A stretch of DNA of 64,000 nucleotides from Rosa chinensis (taxonomy: Eukaryota; Streptophyta; Magnoliopsida; Rosales; Rosaceae). Both the position numbers and the translations under genes were made by a program. Of this stretch, positions 35,101 through 43,298 are shown one piece after another. Position 1 is the stretch's first letter, and each line of letters opens with the position of its first letter. Location: positions 31,850,501-31,914,500 of the forward strand of contig NC_037090.1 in the NCBI RefSeq assembly GCF_002994745.2, in the 5' to 3' direction. The notes beneath the pieces were generated by a model. It saw only the letters and a program-made list of their open reading frames with translations. It had not been told where the DNA came from and ran no database searches.

Positions 35101-37832
35101 TTGGCGACCTCTTCTCCTATGGCGCGGTATTTCTCCTCGTCGAAGGCCCTTCGCCTCTGCTTGATGGGATGGAAGGATGGCTTAATGGTTAGTTTGTGTG
35201 TGATGATTTCGGGAGAGATACCTGGCATGTCCGCATATGACCATGCGAAAACGGCGGCGTTGTCCCGCAGGAATTGAGTGAGTTCTGCGGCCACCTCTGG
35301 GTCTAGCTGAGCTCCTATGCGGACTGTCCGCTCTGGGTGCTCGTCAGAGATGCTGATGACCTTCAACGATGTTTCCGGATTGACCGGTTCCTTCCTCACG
35401 TATTTCTCCTCCTCATCCCTAGGATCCTCGAAGATATCTGGTGGCGGTGCCTGATTTCCTACCGTTAGGATTTCGTGGCGGCGGGTTGACCGCGCAATGG
35501 TGGTAGAGTAGCATTCTCGTGCCAGTTGCTGACATCCCCTGACACAGCCCGTGCCGTTGGGTGTGGGGAACTTCATGAGAAGCATGTATCCGGCGATGAT
35601 GCATTTGAGCTTGTTGAGTGCCGGCCGTCCTATGATGGCGTTATACGAACTGAAACAGTCCACAATTATAAATTCGGTATGTACCTCCGCCATACATGGA
35701 CTGGAGCCGATGGTTAACCGCATGTAGTCAGAACCCAGCGGCTGAGTGATATCGCCGGAGAAGCTAAGCAATGGCTCATGGTCTTGTAGTAGTTTCTTGT
35801 TCCGCTTAAGGTTGTTGTAACAACCGCTGAATATGACATTGACAGCAGATCCGCTATCCACCAAGATTCTTCCTACTGACCATCTGTCGAGAATGGCATC
35901 GATCAGGAATGGGTCGTCATGGGGTAGATGTACTCCGCGCTCCTCCTCCTCTGAGAAGGTGATGGGCTCCCAACCAGACTTTGGGAGTTTGGTGGATCTC
36001 TCGTAGCGGATGTTACAGACTTCCTTTGGGTGATTGGCGCGTGCGTAACGCTTTCTTGCCCTGTGAGACATGTTGGTGATTGGAGCCCCGCCGTCGATGG
36101 TGTTGATGCGGCCCAGTGGCTCAATGTTGGCAATCACAGGTGGCGGTTGGCGCACCTTGAACTGATCCATCTTGCCGTCACGGTATAGGGTCTCAATGGT
36201 TGTTTTGAGAGCGTTGCAACTGTTGGTATTGTGACCGCTGTCCTCGTGGTATTTGCACCACATGCCGGTGTTTCTTGGCTTACCCCTTTTGGGGAATTTC
36301 GGCGAGGGTGGCGGTGGTATCTGATCCTTACACTGATTGTAAATTTCCTCGTACGAGGCTGTGAGGACGGTGAATACTGCATACCGCTGAGAGGACTCCG
36401 TCTGCTTGTTGCGATTGTCCCCATGGGATGGGCGGTTGCCCTTGTAGTGGTTGTCTTTCTGCCTCTTGCTTTGATAACTGCCCTGCTGCCACTCCCTCTT
36501 CTTATCGGCTGGCGGTGCAGTGGGGGCTTTGCTGGCGGTCTCCTGATGGCTGGAGGAGGGTTGAGATGACTTTGTTGGTGCTGCTGGTGGCGGTGGGGTT
36601 TCTCCATATGTGATAAACTCTGCCTGGGCATGAATGACCGCCTCACTCATAAGGTGATCGTACGCCGCATTTGGATGATTGTAGTTGAGGTGATAGAGGA
36701 ATGGTCCCTTGAGGAGTCCCTGCTTGAAAGCCGCCGAAGCCATTGTTTTGTCGAGATCGCGGCACTGAGATGCTGCCGCTCGCCATCTTGTGACGAATGC
36801 CTTCAATGATTCGTCCCCTCCCTGCCTGACGCCAAACAACTGGCTCGTGTTGTGATGACCGGCGGACAACAAGATGAATCGAGAGAGGAAGGCATGAGAT
36901 AATGCGTGGAATGAGTCGATGGACCCTGGCGGACACTCGAAAAACCAACTCATTGCCTCACTATCCAGCGTTTCGCTGAACAAGTGGCACAGGGTGGCGT
37001 CATCAAATCCCTTGTTGTTGGTGACCTTCTTGAACGTGTCCATGTGGACGAAGGGGTCGGTCTTACCGCTATAATGTGACATTTTTGGGGTCTTTGCAAA
37101 CGCTGGCCTGACGGCTTGCAAAATTGTAGCGGTGAACGGGCCTGGCCTGGATGCGAAGAGTGGGTTTGGGGCTGGCGCCGGGGTGCCTGCCTCCGCCAGG
37201 ATTAGTCTCCGTTCTAACTGCTGCATCCTTTCCAAAATTTGGGTGGTTGTGTCGCCAGCGGGGCCCGCTTGGGCGTTCCGCGGAGCGAACCCCCGCCCGG
37301 GAATGGGTAGATTACCCTCAGTCCTTGTTCTTGTCCTCGAGTGGTGGGTGCGCAGCGATGACTCCGCCTCCTGCTCCAGCAGTTGTGGGATAGGGGGTGG
37401 TCCCATTCCTGCCAGCTCAGGTGGGTTTAGTGGTACTTGCATTTGCACGATGGGTCCCATACCAGCGGTAGGCCGGCTGTGCCTGGTGCCGTGTGACTGC
37501 TCACTTCGTGCGGGGTTGGCGTTTGCGTCCAGTGTTCGCCTTAGCTCGTCGAAACGTGTCATCAACGTGGCCACTTGGTTTTGGGCCTCCGCCTTCTCCT
37601 TGCGTTCCTGCTCGCGCTCTCTGTTTGCTTTGTGGAGGTCCGCCAGCGCCAGCTCATACAAGGCGGTGAGGTCCTGACCTGGGGGACGGCTGCTGCTTGG
37701 ATTTGTTTCGCCGCCTGGGTTGACCGGGGTGTTGAATAGTGCGCGGTTGATGCTTACCGCTGGGCGGGCGGGTTGGGGAACGGCAGACTGGTCTGCCTGT
37801 TCCCCGATATTTCCCCCGCTACCGTTAGTCAT
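32124..37832 (-). CDS. Tat-lineage gag-pol polyprotein, intact frame
   Basis: One uninterrupted frame of 1902 codons. The gag domain is at about 235-400 (SWFFECPPGSIDSFHALS), followed by a basic stretch and an unusual Cys/His knuckle (CKYHEDSGHNTNSC, 526-539). The aspartic protease has DSGSAV at 659-664 and a IIGRPALN segment. Reverse transcriptase (about 880-1100) has YVDD at 1042-1045. The first RNase H (about 1185-1300) has Val where Asp is expected (YLAVSVSAVS). The second RNase H (1335-1460) keeps its four acids (HVDGSAS, MAEYEAL, FSDSQLV, AKADSLA). Integrase has a His/Cys zinc-binding region (CHKC, about 1598) and a DDE core (GLDLMG, ITDNGTQF, NGQVEAAN). No break is seen, so the element could still encode its enzymes. 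It starts 54 bases from the LTR. Confidence 0.95.
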   Translation of the reverse strand: MTNGSGGNIGEQADQSAVPQPARPAVSINRALFNTPVNPGGETNPSSSRPPGQDLTALYELALADLHKANREREQERKEKAEAQNQVATLMTRFDELRRTLDANANPARSEQSHGTRHSRPTAGMGPIVQMQVPLNPPELAGMGPPPIPQLLEQEAESSLRTHHSRTRTRTEGNLPIPGRGFAPRNAQAGPAGDTTTQILERMQQLERRLILAEAGTPAPAPNPLFASRPGPFTATILQAVRPAFAKTPKMSHYSGKTDPFVHMDTFKKVTNNKGFDDATLCHLFSETLDSEAMSWFFECPPGSIDSFHALSHAFLSRFILLSAGHHNTSQLFGVRQGGDESLKAFVTRWRAAASQCRDLDKTMASAAFKQGLLKGPFLYHLNYNHPNAAYDHLMSEAVIHAQAEFITYGETPPPPAAPTKSSQPSSSHQETASKAPTAPPADKKREWQQGSYQSKRQKDNHYKGNRPSHGDNRNKQTESSQRYAVFTVLTASYEEIYNQCKDQIPPPPSPKFPKRGKPRNTGMWCKYHEDSGHNTNSCNALKTTIETLYRDGKMDQFKVRQPPPVIANIEPLGRINTIDGGAPITNMSHRARKRYARANHPKEVCNIRYERSTKLPKSGWEPITFSEEEERGVHLPHDDPFLIDAILDRWSVGRILVDSGSAVNVIFSGCYNNLKRNKKLLQDHEPLLSFSGDITQPLGSDYMRLTIGSSPCMAEVHTEFIIVDCFSSYNAIIGRPALNKLKCIIAGYMLLMKFPTPNGTGCVRGCQQLARECYSTTIARSTRRHEILTVGNQAPPPDIFEDPRDEEEKYVRKEPVNPETSLKVISISDEHPERTVRIGAQLDPEVAAELTQFLRDNAAVFAWSYADMPGISPEIITHKLTIKPSFHPIKQRRRAFDEEKYRAIGEEVAKLQGIGFIRQVIYPQWISNLVMVKKPSGKWRMCVDFKNLNKACPKDSFPLPRIDQLVDATAGHELLSMMDAFSGYNQIKMHPSDQECTTFTTDKGLYCYNVMPFGLKNAGATYQRLMNAMFAEHLGKIIEVYVDDMLVKSIKASGHVANLKIIVTILLAYGMRLNPEKCFFGVTASKFLGYIVSERGIEANPDKVQAILDLADPEYKIHVQCLQGKLTALSRFISRLSDRCAPFFKLLKTTHKKVINWNPECQTAFQGLKDYLAAVPLLSIPVKRETLFIYLAVSVSAVSCAIVRREGQDELPVFYAGRGMNGAETRYPPLEQLALALIVAARRLRQYFQAHTIHVLTNQPLRQVMQNPEHSGRLSKWAIELSEFDIDYKPRTAMKGQAVADFIAELTERQPNPSTENEPGTEMVTAKEPAPLQSDWNLHVDGSASAKASGAGVILTGPGGLNVEYALKFNFKASNNMAEYEALIAGLLLAIDSGADSVNIFSDSQLVVNQVNDSFQAKDQQLAAYLGYVKTLLKKFKFHNITQIPREKNAKADSLARLATAQPHQSPADTRVECLDKPSITKTLAEIFNIEVNTSWMDEVIEYKRNGTLPDDKVKARQLQRRATRYNIQNGKLYRQGFTHPNLRCLTPEEGKVVLAAIHSGECGNHSGARSLANRTMRQGYFWPTLGDDARQVSRSCHKCQQFADIPHAPAEPQSVIVAPWIHSTWGLDLMGKFQTAKGQFKYIIVAIDYDSKWIEAEPLTAITTAKVIHFLWKNIYCRYGVPHTIITDNGTQFNNKELISFTANLGTKMSFASVAHPQTNGQVEAANKIIKKLLKKKLDKAKGLWAAKLPEVLWAIRTTPTSATGETPFCMMFGTEAVLPIEVSQPTARVEGYRPETNTDGINLDKDLLEEKRHKAHLCNLQNKQRVSRFYNARVKARNLQLGDWVMKEVIPPPTKLRPTWEGPYKIVEVVSPGTFYLMDKDGVTTTHPWNTEHLRYYYK

Positions 37833-37867
37833 GGTAATTGTGATGGGATGACCTTCTGTTCAAGGAT

Positions 37868-37885
37868 TCCCACAGACGGCGCCAA
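37868..37885 (-). other. Primer-binding site of the Tat element
   Basis: On the minus strand, directly inside the 5' LTR, the sequence TGGCGCCGTCTGTGGGAA fits the 3' end of plant tRNA-Asp well for the first nine bases and partly after that. The tRNA assignment is from family knowledge and memory of the tRNA end. Confidence 0.65.
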
Positions 37886-38399
37886 TGTTAATGTTTAAAA
37901 GTCTAGCGGTAGCTGGACCTTAGTTAACGCTGATCCGGCGGGCGGATCGATACCTTTGTTGTGAGTGGTTCCCGTTACCTGTCAAATAAAATACAATGAG
38001 CGTCAGAGGGAGACCGCGCCGGGCGGTCTTCAACTCTCCGATGCCTAAGTTAGTCAATGTATTTATGTTGACAAAGTAACAGTAGGTAAGTATTGAATGT
38101 GTCATAAATGAGGAGAGAGGAGAGGACCTTTTATAGGTGAGGAAGAGGATGATCTTCTCCTTGTTTTCGATGTGGGACTGATGTGCTTCAGTTCCCAGTT
38201 TCAGTAGCTTCTGATGCTACCTTGACACGGCGCGTGGCGGCGCGTCGGCGGTGCTTTGGGGTTGATCCGGGGCTCAGGCGGTAACTTGGCTAGCTGTCTT
38301 TACGCCAGTCACTCATGAGGTGGGCGTTGGTACCCCTGGCGGTACCCTGAGCGTGGCTCATTATAGCTAATTATGCTTGCAAATGCACATGTATGTACA
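37886..38399 (-). repeat. 5' LTR of the Tat element
   Basis: This is upstream of gag on the minus strand. The minus-strand TATAAAA at 38129-38135 is the likely promoter for the genomic transcript. Confidence 0.96.
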
Positions 38400-38400
38400 A

Positions 38401-38423
38401 TATATATATATATATATATATAT
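38401..38423. repeat. (TA)n microsatellite at the gypsy insertion site
   Basis: It continues the TA run left of the element (26712-26725); the gypsy element split it. Confidence 0.85.
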
Positions 38424-38668
38424 GATTTTTCTCAGGTGCGGACGTCCATATTGAAATTTCGGTACGGATTTTCTGTTTTCGATCACTTTCCGGTCACATT
38501 TTTACATCTTAACCGTTCAGTTTTTATGTCCTAATGTATAGATCACCTCTACAAAATTTCAGCCAATTTGGTGATCGTTAAGGCATCCAAAACTGTAATT
38601 TACGCGAACAGACCGAATCTGTCAAACCGGAACCGTCTGTATTTATAATGATAAATTGCAGTTTTGGA

Positions 38669-39678
38669 TAGGGGTGGATTCGGTACAAAACCGAGTCAAA
38701 TTTCCTATTACCGGCTACCAACCGAAGCTTGTCGGTTTTCTAAAATTCATACCGTTACCGTACCGCTGCCGTCGGTTACCGACGAGTCGGCATACCGAAA
38801 TGACGGTTTGATTTGGTTGAAATTTCGGTATAGAGATGAAGATGCAGGTCATTCTCCGTCTTGTTCTTATTATTTGAATTGGTGGACCACTTGACTATTT
38901 GGACATGCATGTTCATCTTCTTCAATTTGGCTTGGCTTGCATAAATGGGATCTGCGATCTGGGTTGAAGAAGGTACAGATTCATATATACCTTACTAGTT
39001 GCAGGAAGAATATAGCAAGAAAATCTTCAAAGGTTGAGATCTCAGTAGCACAACACCAAAGAATAAAAGTAGCTATTAAGCCTAGAAAGAAGAAGAAGAT
39101 AAAGCCTAGGATAAGCTAAAAAGAGGAAGAGAATTTTCTGGAAGAAGAGAGAGAAAGAACAGAATAGAGAGGAAGGAGAAAAGACGAAGAAAAGAGTGGG
39201 AGGAATTATCGTGGGCCTCTTTATGTTGGCGATGTAATAAATATAGTGTTTGTACACTCTGCACTGAGAGAACCTCGTGATCGAGTGGTTTGAGAGCATA
39301 ATCTCATTACAATAGGTCAGTGGTTCGAATCACCCCTCTTACATTTTTATCTATTTACGGAATTATTTGGTATGTTAGAGTTGAAGATGTAATAAATATA
39401 ATATTTGTATATATATTAGTAAGGGCATCGCGTGCTCCAGTGGTTGGGAGTGGAGCTTTCTTGCAAGAGGTTAGGGTTTCGAACCTTACCTCTCACTATA
39501 TTTTGGTATTGGTATACCGACGGTATGGAGAAACTCGTACCGTAGCCGAGCAGAATACAAGCCATCGGTACGGCTTAGCCGAGCCGAAAGTCGGTGGGCC
39601 GAGTTTTCGGCCCAAAACGGTTCGGGCTGGTTCGAATTCCGGCTGGTTCGGTTGCTTCGGCCCAATTTGCCAGCCCTA
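38669..39678. mobile_element. Non-autonomous hAT-like element, 1010 bp
   Basis: The ends TAGGGGTGG and CCAGCCCTA are near-inverse, and the 8-bp direct repeats GTTTTGGA (38661-38668 and 39679-39686) flank it, the size typical of hAT elements. Subterminal sequence is rich in CGGTACGG/ACCGTACC and TTCGG palindromes. No transposase is present. Its interior holds two tRNA-like units. Confidence 0.87.
39229..39500 (+). repeat. Tandem pair of tRNA-like (SINE-type) units inside the hAT element
   Basis: GATGTAATAAATATA occurs at about 39229 and 39386, each followed some 40 bases later by a tRNA-like stretch. Unit one (about 39268-39345) has an A-box-like TGATCGAGTGG and a B-box GGTTCGAATC. Unit two (about 39424-39497) has CTCCAGTGGTTGGGAG and GGTTTCGAACC. 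This is a duplication of about 157 bases with diverged copies. They cannot fold as complete tRNA genes by eye; they look like SINE heads with pol III promoter elements. Confidence 0.6.
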
Positions 39679-39846
39679 GTTTTGGATGCCTTAACGATCA
39701 CCAAATTGGCTGAAATTTTGCAGAGGTGATCTATACATTAGGACCTATAAACTGAACGGTTGGGATGTGAAAATGTGGTCGGAAAGTGGGGGAAAACCGG
39801 AAATCCGTACTGTCCGCACGGTACGGACGTCCGCACCTAAGACGGA

Positions 39847-39856
<10 letters not shown>

Positions 39857-39882
<26 letters not shown>
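39857..39882. repeat. (TA)n microsatellite right of the foldback MITE
   Basis: About 13 TA units abutting the MITE's outer end. Confidence 0.85.
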
Positions 39883-39887
<5 letters not shown>

Positions 39888-39889
39888 CT

Positions 39890-41128
39890 CTATTCTCTCT
39901 CTCCCATTTTAGGGGATTGTTAAAATTTAATTTTTGATCACCTATACCAAATAAGAAGAATATAAACTGCTTAATTATCCATTCCAATTAATAATCGACG
40001 ACTATCACAATTGTTCTAAGAAAAAAGTCGAACAAGAGGGTTGGGCAGAGAGAGGGTGGCGGCGGGCTAGCCATTCCGTCTACTCCAGCAGCTATGTGAT
40101 TCGTTTGTCGTGGGTTTACGCGGCACCAGGGCCCGGCCATTCCAATCTATAGAGGGTTTGTTCATTGGCGAGTTATGAGTTAGAGTGCGGCGATGGGCTT
40201 TGTCTTTTGCTGAGGCTGCTGGGCTTTGTTGGGGAGTTCGACCTTGCTCGACGTTGCCTGTGATCTTGATTTTGTGCTGGTGGGTTCAATTATGTGGCTC
40301 GGAATTTTGGAGTTTGTGTGAGGCTTGCTTTGCTCGGTTTCTCTTTGATCGCCGGTGGGCGACTCTAGTTGCGATTTGATCAGTGGTTGACAACTGGACA
40401 TTGTGCTAAAAGGGCCAGCCATCGGAATGCTTGACCACGGCTGCAATGGCTTGGCAGAAGAGAGAAGGTCTTCTGCCCATCTTGCTTGGGTTTGGGCTCA
40501 GATTTAAGCCGTTCGGCTTTATTCTATAGGCCTATAAGGAGAGTGCCTTGCCACCCTCATTTATCACTTAGTGATGAGGGTGGGCGTGGCCTAAGAAGTG
40601 GACCTTCTTGGAGGAGTTGAGTGGACGTTTGGTCCATGACCAATAGTTTTCGGATCATGACTGCTAGGAGAGTTGGTAATTATTTGAAATTAGATTGCAT
40701 TTCAAGCGGCTTATGGATAAGGATATGATCCTATTTGTTTTCTAGGAAGTGACATTTTGTGGGTACCACAATTGTGTGTTTGGCAGATGAGATGATAGTT
40801 AATTATTTGCCCTAGAAGACACGGAGTTTCTTTGTTTGTAGGTTCGCTTCCACAAGCGAGCTCATAATAGACTTGCAATGAGTAACATTGCTTAGGTAGA
40901 AATATTTAAGTGTATGTAGACTCTGGTCTTTTGGCAGTTGATCTAATGATATTAACCGCTATTTAAAAAAAAAAAAAAAGTTAATGTCAATAGCCAATAT
41001 ACTTGTGAAATGTAATTAATTACTTCTCTTTTAGTTTTTTTTTTTTTTTTTTTTATCAAATACTTCTCTTTTAGTTGTATATGCGATATACTAACTTAAT
41101 ATTTATTTTTCCATTGACCAATAAATAC
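39890..41128 (+). mobile_element. Probable truncated non-LTR retroposon with oligo(A) tail
   Basis: A GC-richer body (about 40020-40560) is followed by a 3' part (about 40755-40965) that resembles the 3' part of the retroposon at 41139-42148: shared words are TACCACAATTG, GTTGGCAGAT-like, TTGCTTAGGTAG-like and CTAATGATATTAA. A run of 14 A follows at 40966-40979. No complete reading frame or target duplication is found. From 40980 to 41128 there is AT-rich sequence with a long T-run (41035-41054). Confidence 0.4.
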
Positions 41129-41138
41129 TTAAATTTAG

Positions 41139-42148
41139 ATGATATGAACTTGAAACCTAGCGTCTCGAGACGAGAAGAGAGCGGCGACGGCAGAAACTTC
41201 TTCTTGAGTTCCCTCTGATCTTCGTTTGATCTAGCAAGTGAGGATTCTCGTCTTGGGTGTCAACATACACAGGTTGAGTACTGGTGTTTGCAGGTTGGGT
41301 GGACAGATCGGGACCCCAGAGTCGGTGGCAAAGAGGTGATCTTTCTTTCTGACTTGCACTGATTGTGAAGGCTTGCTTGGCGTTGCGGAGAACGTCAGAG
41401 CGACGTGTAGCAGATCGAGGAGCTGTGTGAAACTGTAGGGCATCGGCGGGTCTAGGAGTTTCGGGTTCTCTACCAGAATCGCCTGAGCTTGGTGGTCTTT
41501 GATCGACGCATGATGTTCGGGTGGAACGGTAGGCCACCGGAGGGCCTGGCAACGACAAAGACAATCCGGCATCAGAGAGTTAGGCTGCCCTCTATTCATG
41601 TGTGGGCTTGGGTTGTTGGGCCTGGGCTAAACTTTGGAATGAGGGGTGCTTGGGCCTTTGGGCCTAGATTTGAGCTCAATCTTGGGTTGGTTGAGTCTGC
41701 TGCAGTGGACAAGAAGAGCAATACCAACCTATTGCCGAGGTTGTTGGCTCCTGAAGAGACTGAGGACGGTGTTGGCTCTAACCCTAAGGGGAAGGAGCTA
41801 GCATTTTCTTAAGTCCCTCTGCTGTTAGACATCTGGTTACAAGCCTTCTAAAGTTGGAGTAGTCTCTATGGGTTATTCTAAGATGTTTCTAGTTGTTATT
41901 TGTACCACAATTGCGTGTTGGCAGATTAGACTAAATGATTGAGTTTTCCTTACAGTAGCGAGGTTGTTCTTGCTTGTTTTAGGCTTGCTTTCCAGCGAGC
42001 GTCCCTTTAGACTTTAATGAGTCTAATATTGGCTTAGATAGGATTATCTGGTTTTACTGGATTTCTTGTGTAAGTGCAAGTTATATTCTGGCATGTTTTA
42101 TGGCTTTGATGACTAATAATATCAAATCCTATTCAACAAAAAATTAAA
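41139..42148 (+). mobile_element. Non-LTR retroposon, about 1 kb
   Basis: It is flanked by the 10-bp direct repeat TTAAATTTAG (41129-41138 and 42149-42158) and ends with an A-rich tail (AACAAAAAATTAAA). The 5' part is GC-rich. A frame at 41489-41812 has no recognised domain and no reverse transcriptase is present, so it is a LINE-dependent or 5'-truncated copy. Its 3' end resembles that of the copy just upstream. Confidence 0.6.
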
Positions 42149-42240
42149 TTAAATTTAGCAAAAATGTTAAGTAAAATCGGTGAAGTGAGTTTTAAAAAGG
42201 GTTGGAAAAGTTGCTCTAAGACTACCAAAATATTAGAAAT

Positions 42241-42451
42241 TGTTGAAGGAAAAAAAGTTTTATGTGTGCCTAATCAAACTAGGAATAGTAATAGGAGAGA
42301 ATGTTCTAGAATTCCTAGTCCTACTCGGATTAGTTTTCCTTGTAACATTAGAACTTGTACTTTGTAATCCCTATATATAGGGCTCCTATTCTCATTAATA
42401 ATACACACAATTCTCTCATAATTCTCTGTCGAATTCTCTTTTCCTTAAACA
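42241..42451 (+). repeat. 5' LTR of the copia element
   Basis: 211 bp, with a CTATATATAGGGC box at about 42370-42382 as probable promoter. Confidence 0.95.
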
Positions 42452-43298
42452 CGTTATCAACACGAGCCCTAACCACGAGAATAAAATTCAAACCAGAAAA
42501 TCCTTGAAAACTGCTGCTGCCACCTTCAAGCCTCATTGCTGTAGCTCCTAGCCCACGCTAGCCTCACCTGCGCACCTGCCCCTGCAGCGCCTACGCTCCC
42601 CTGCGCACGCATCCCTGCTGCCCCTGCAGCACCAACACACGTCTGCTGCCCCTGCAGCGCCGACGCACACCCACTGCATTCTTCTCCGTTCTTGTGCACA
42701 TCCATCTGCTTCCAAGCCCCGAAACGTCTAATTTGGAACCTCAGATCAAAATCCTTTCTTCATCAAAATTGTTCTTCTATGCCTCTTCTATCTGACCTCT
42801 AAATTTCAGCCCTATTGGAGTTGTTTTGATACCTGTACACTAATCGAAGTGGAAGCTGTTCAGAAGAGAATCTGCTTCCGAATTTTAACAAGTTTTAAAT
42901 TAAAGTTCCTGCTTTCTGAAATTTAAAATTTTCTCTTCTTTTTCTCTAGGGACTTGCAACCTCCCTTCTTCTACATCCCACCTTTCTTATAACGTGGGTT
43001 CGATTCTTTAAAAGCGGAATCATGGGGATTCACGCTATACGAACTAAGAGCGTTCGTAAACCACGAACTAAGAGCGTTCGTGAGCATCGAAATATTACGG
43101 ATTAAGAGTGTTCGTAAGCTTCGGACTAAGAGCGTCCGTAAGCATCGATTTATGACCATATAAACATCATTGTTTTGGTCTAATCCAAATATTCTTGGAA
43201 ATCAATTTCTTGGTAGCATTAAGGCTCAGAAATCTTATATTAGTTTTCGTCGAAGCATTGACTCCGAAACTAAATACGTTCTTGCTTTCCTTTCCAGG

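Larger units (their letters stand above)
26726..38399 (-). mobile_element. Ty3/gypsy LTR retrotransposon, Tat lineage, 11,674 bp, young
   Basis: The 514-bp LTRs (26726-27239 and 37886-38399) start TG and end CA and differ at two positions only (26747/37907 and 27126/38286, both C/T). The genome order on the minus strand is LTR, primer-binding site, gag-protease-RT-RNase H-second RNase H-integrase in one frame, long 3' region, LTR. The second RNase H and the long 3' region with an antisense gene are marks of the Tat lineage. The flanking 5 bases are ATATA on both sides (26721-26725 and 38400-38404), but this is inside a TA microsatellite, so the duplication is weak evidence by itself. Confidence 0.96.
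38424..39855. mobile_element. Foldback MITE interrupted by a hAT-like element
   Basis: The left arm (about 38424-38607) and right arm (39679 to about 39855, continued left of the insertion at 38648-38660) are inverted copies over about 170-185 bases, with ends AGGTGCGGACGTCC and GGACGTCCGCACCT. The shared core includes GGTGATCGTTAAGGCATCC and its inverse. About 40 bases form the loop. Both ends abut TA runs. It has no coding capacity, and 38669-39678 is a later insertion at the loop side of the right arm. Confidence 0.85.

Noticed and set aside
37132..37677. 181-codon + strand frame inside gag
   Set aside because: It is the complement of the gag region of an intact polyprotein and has no recognisable domain.
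39268..39497. Functional tRNA genes
   Set aside because: Only A/B-box-like words are present; I could not pair a full cloverleaf, and the units lie in a transposon as a diverged duplication.
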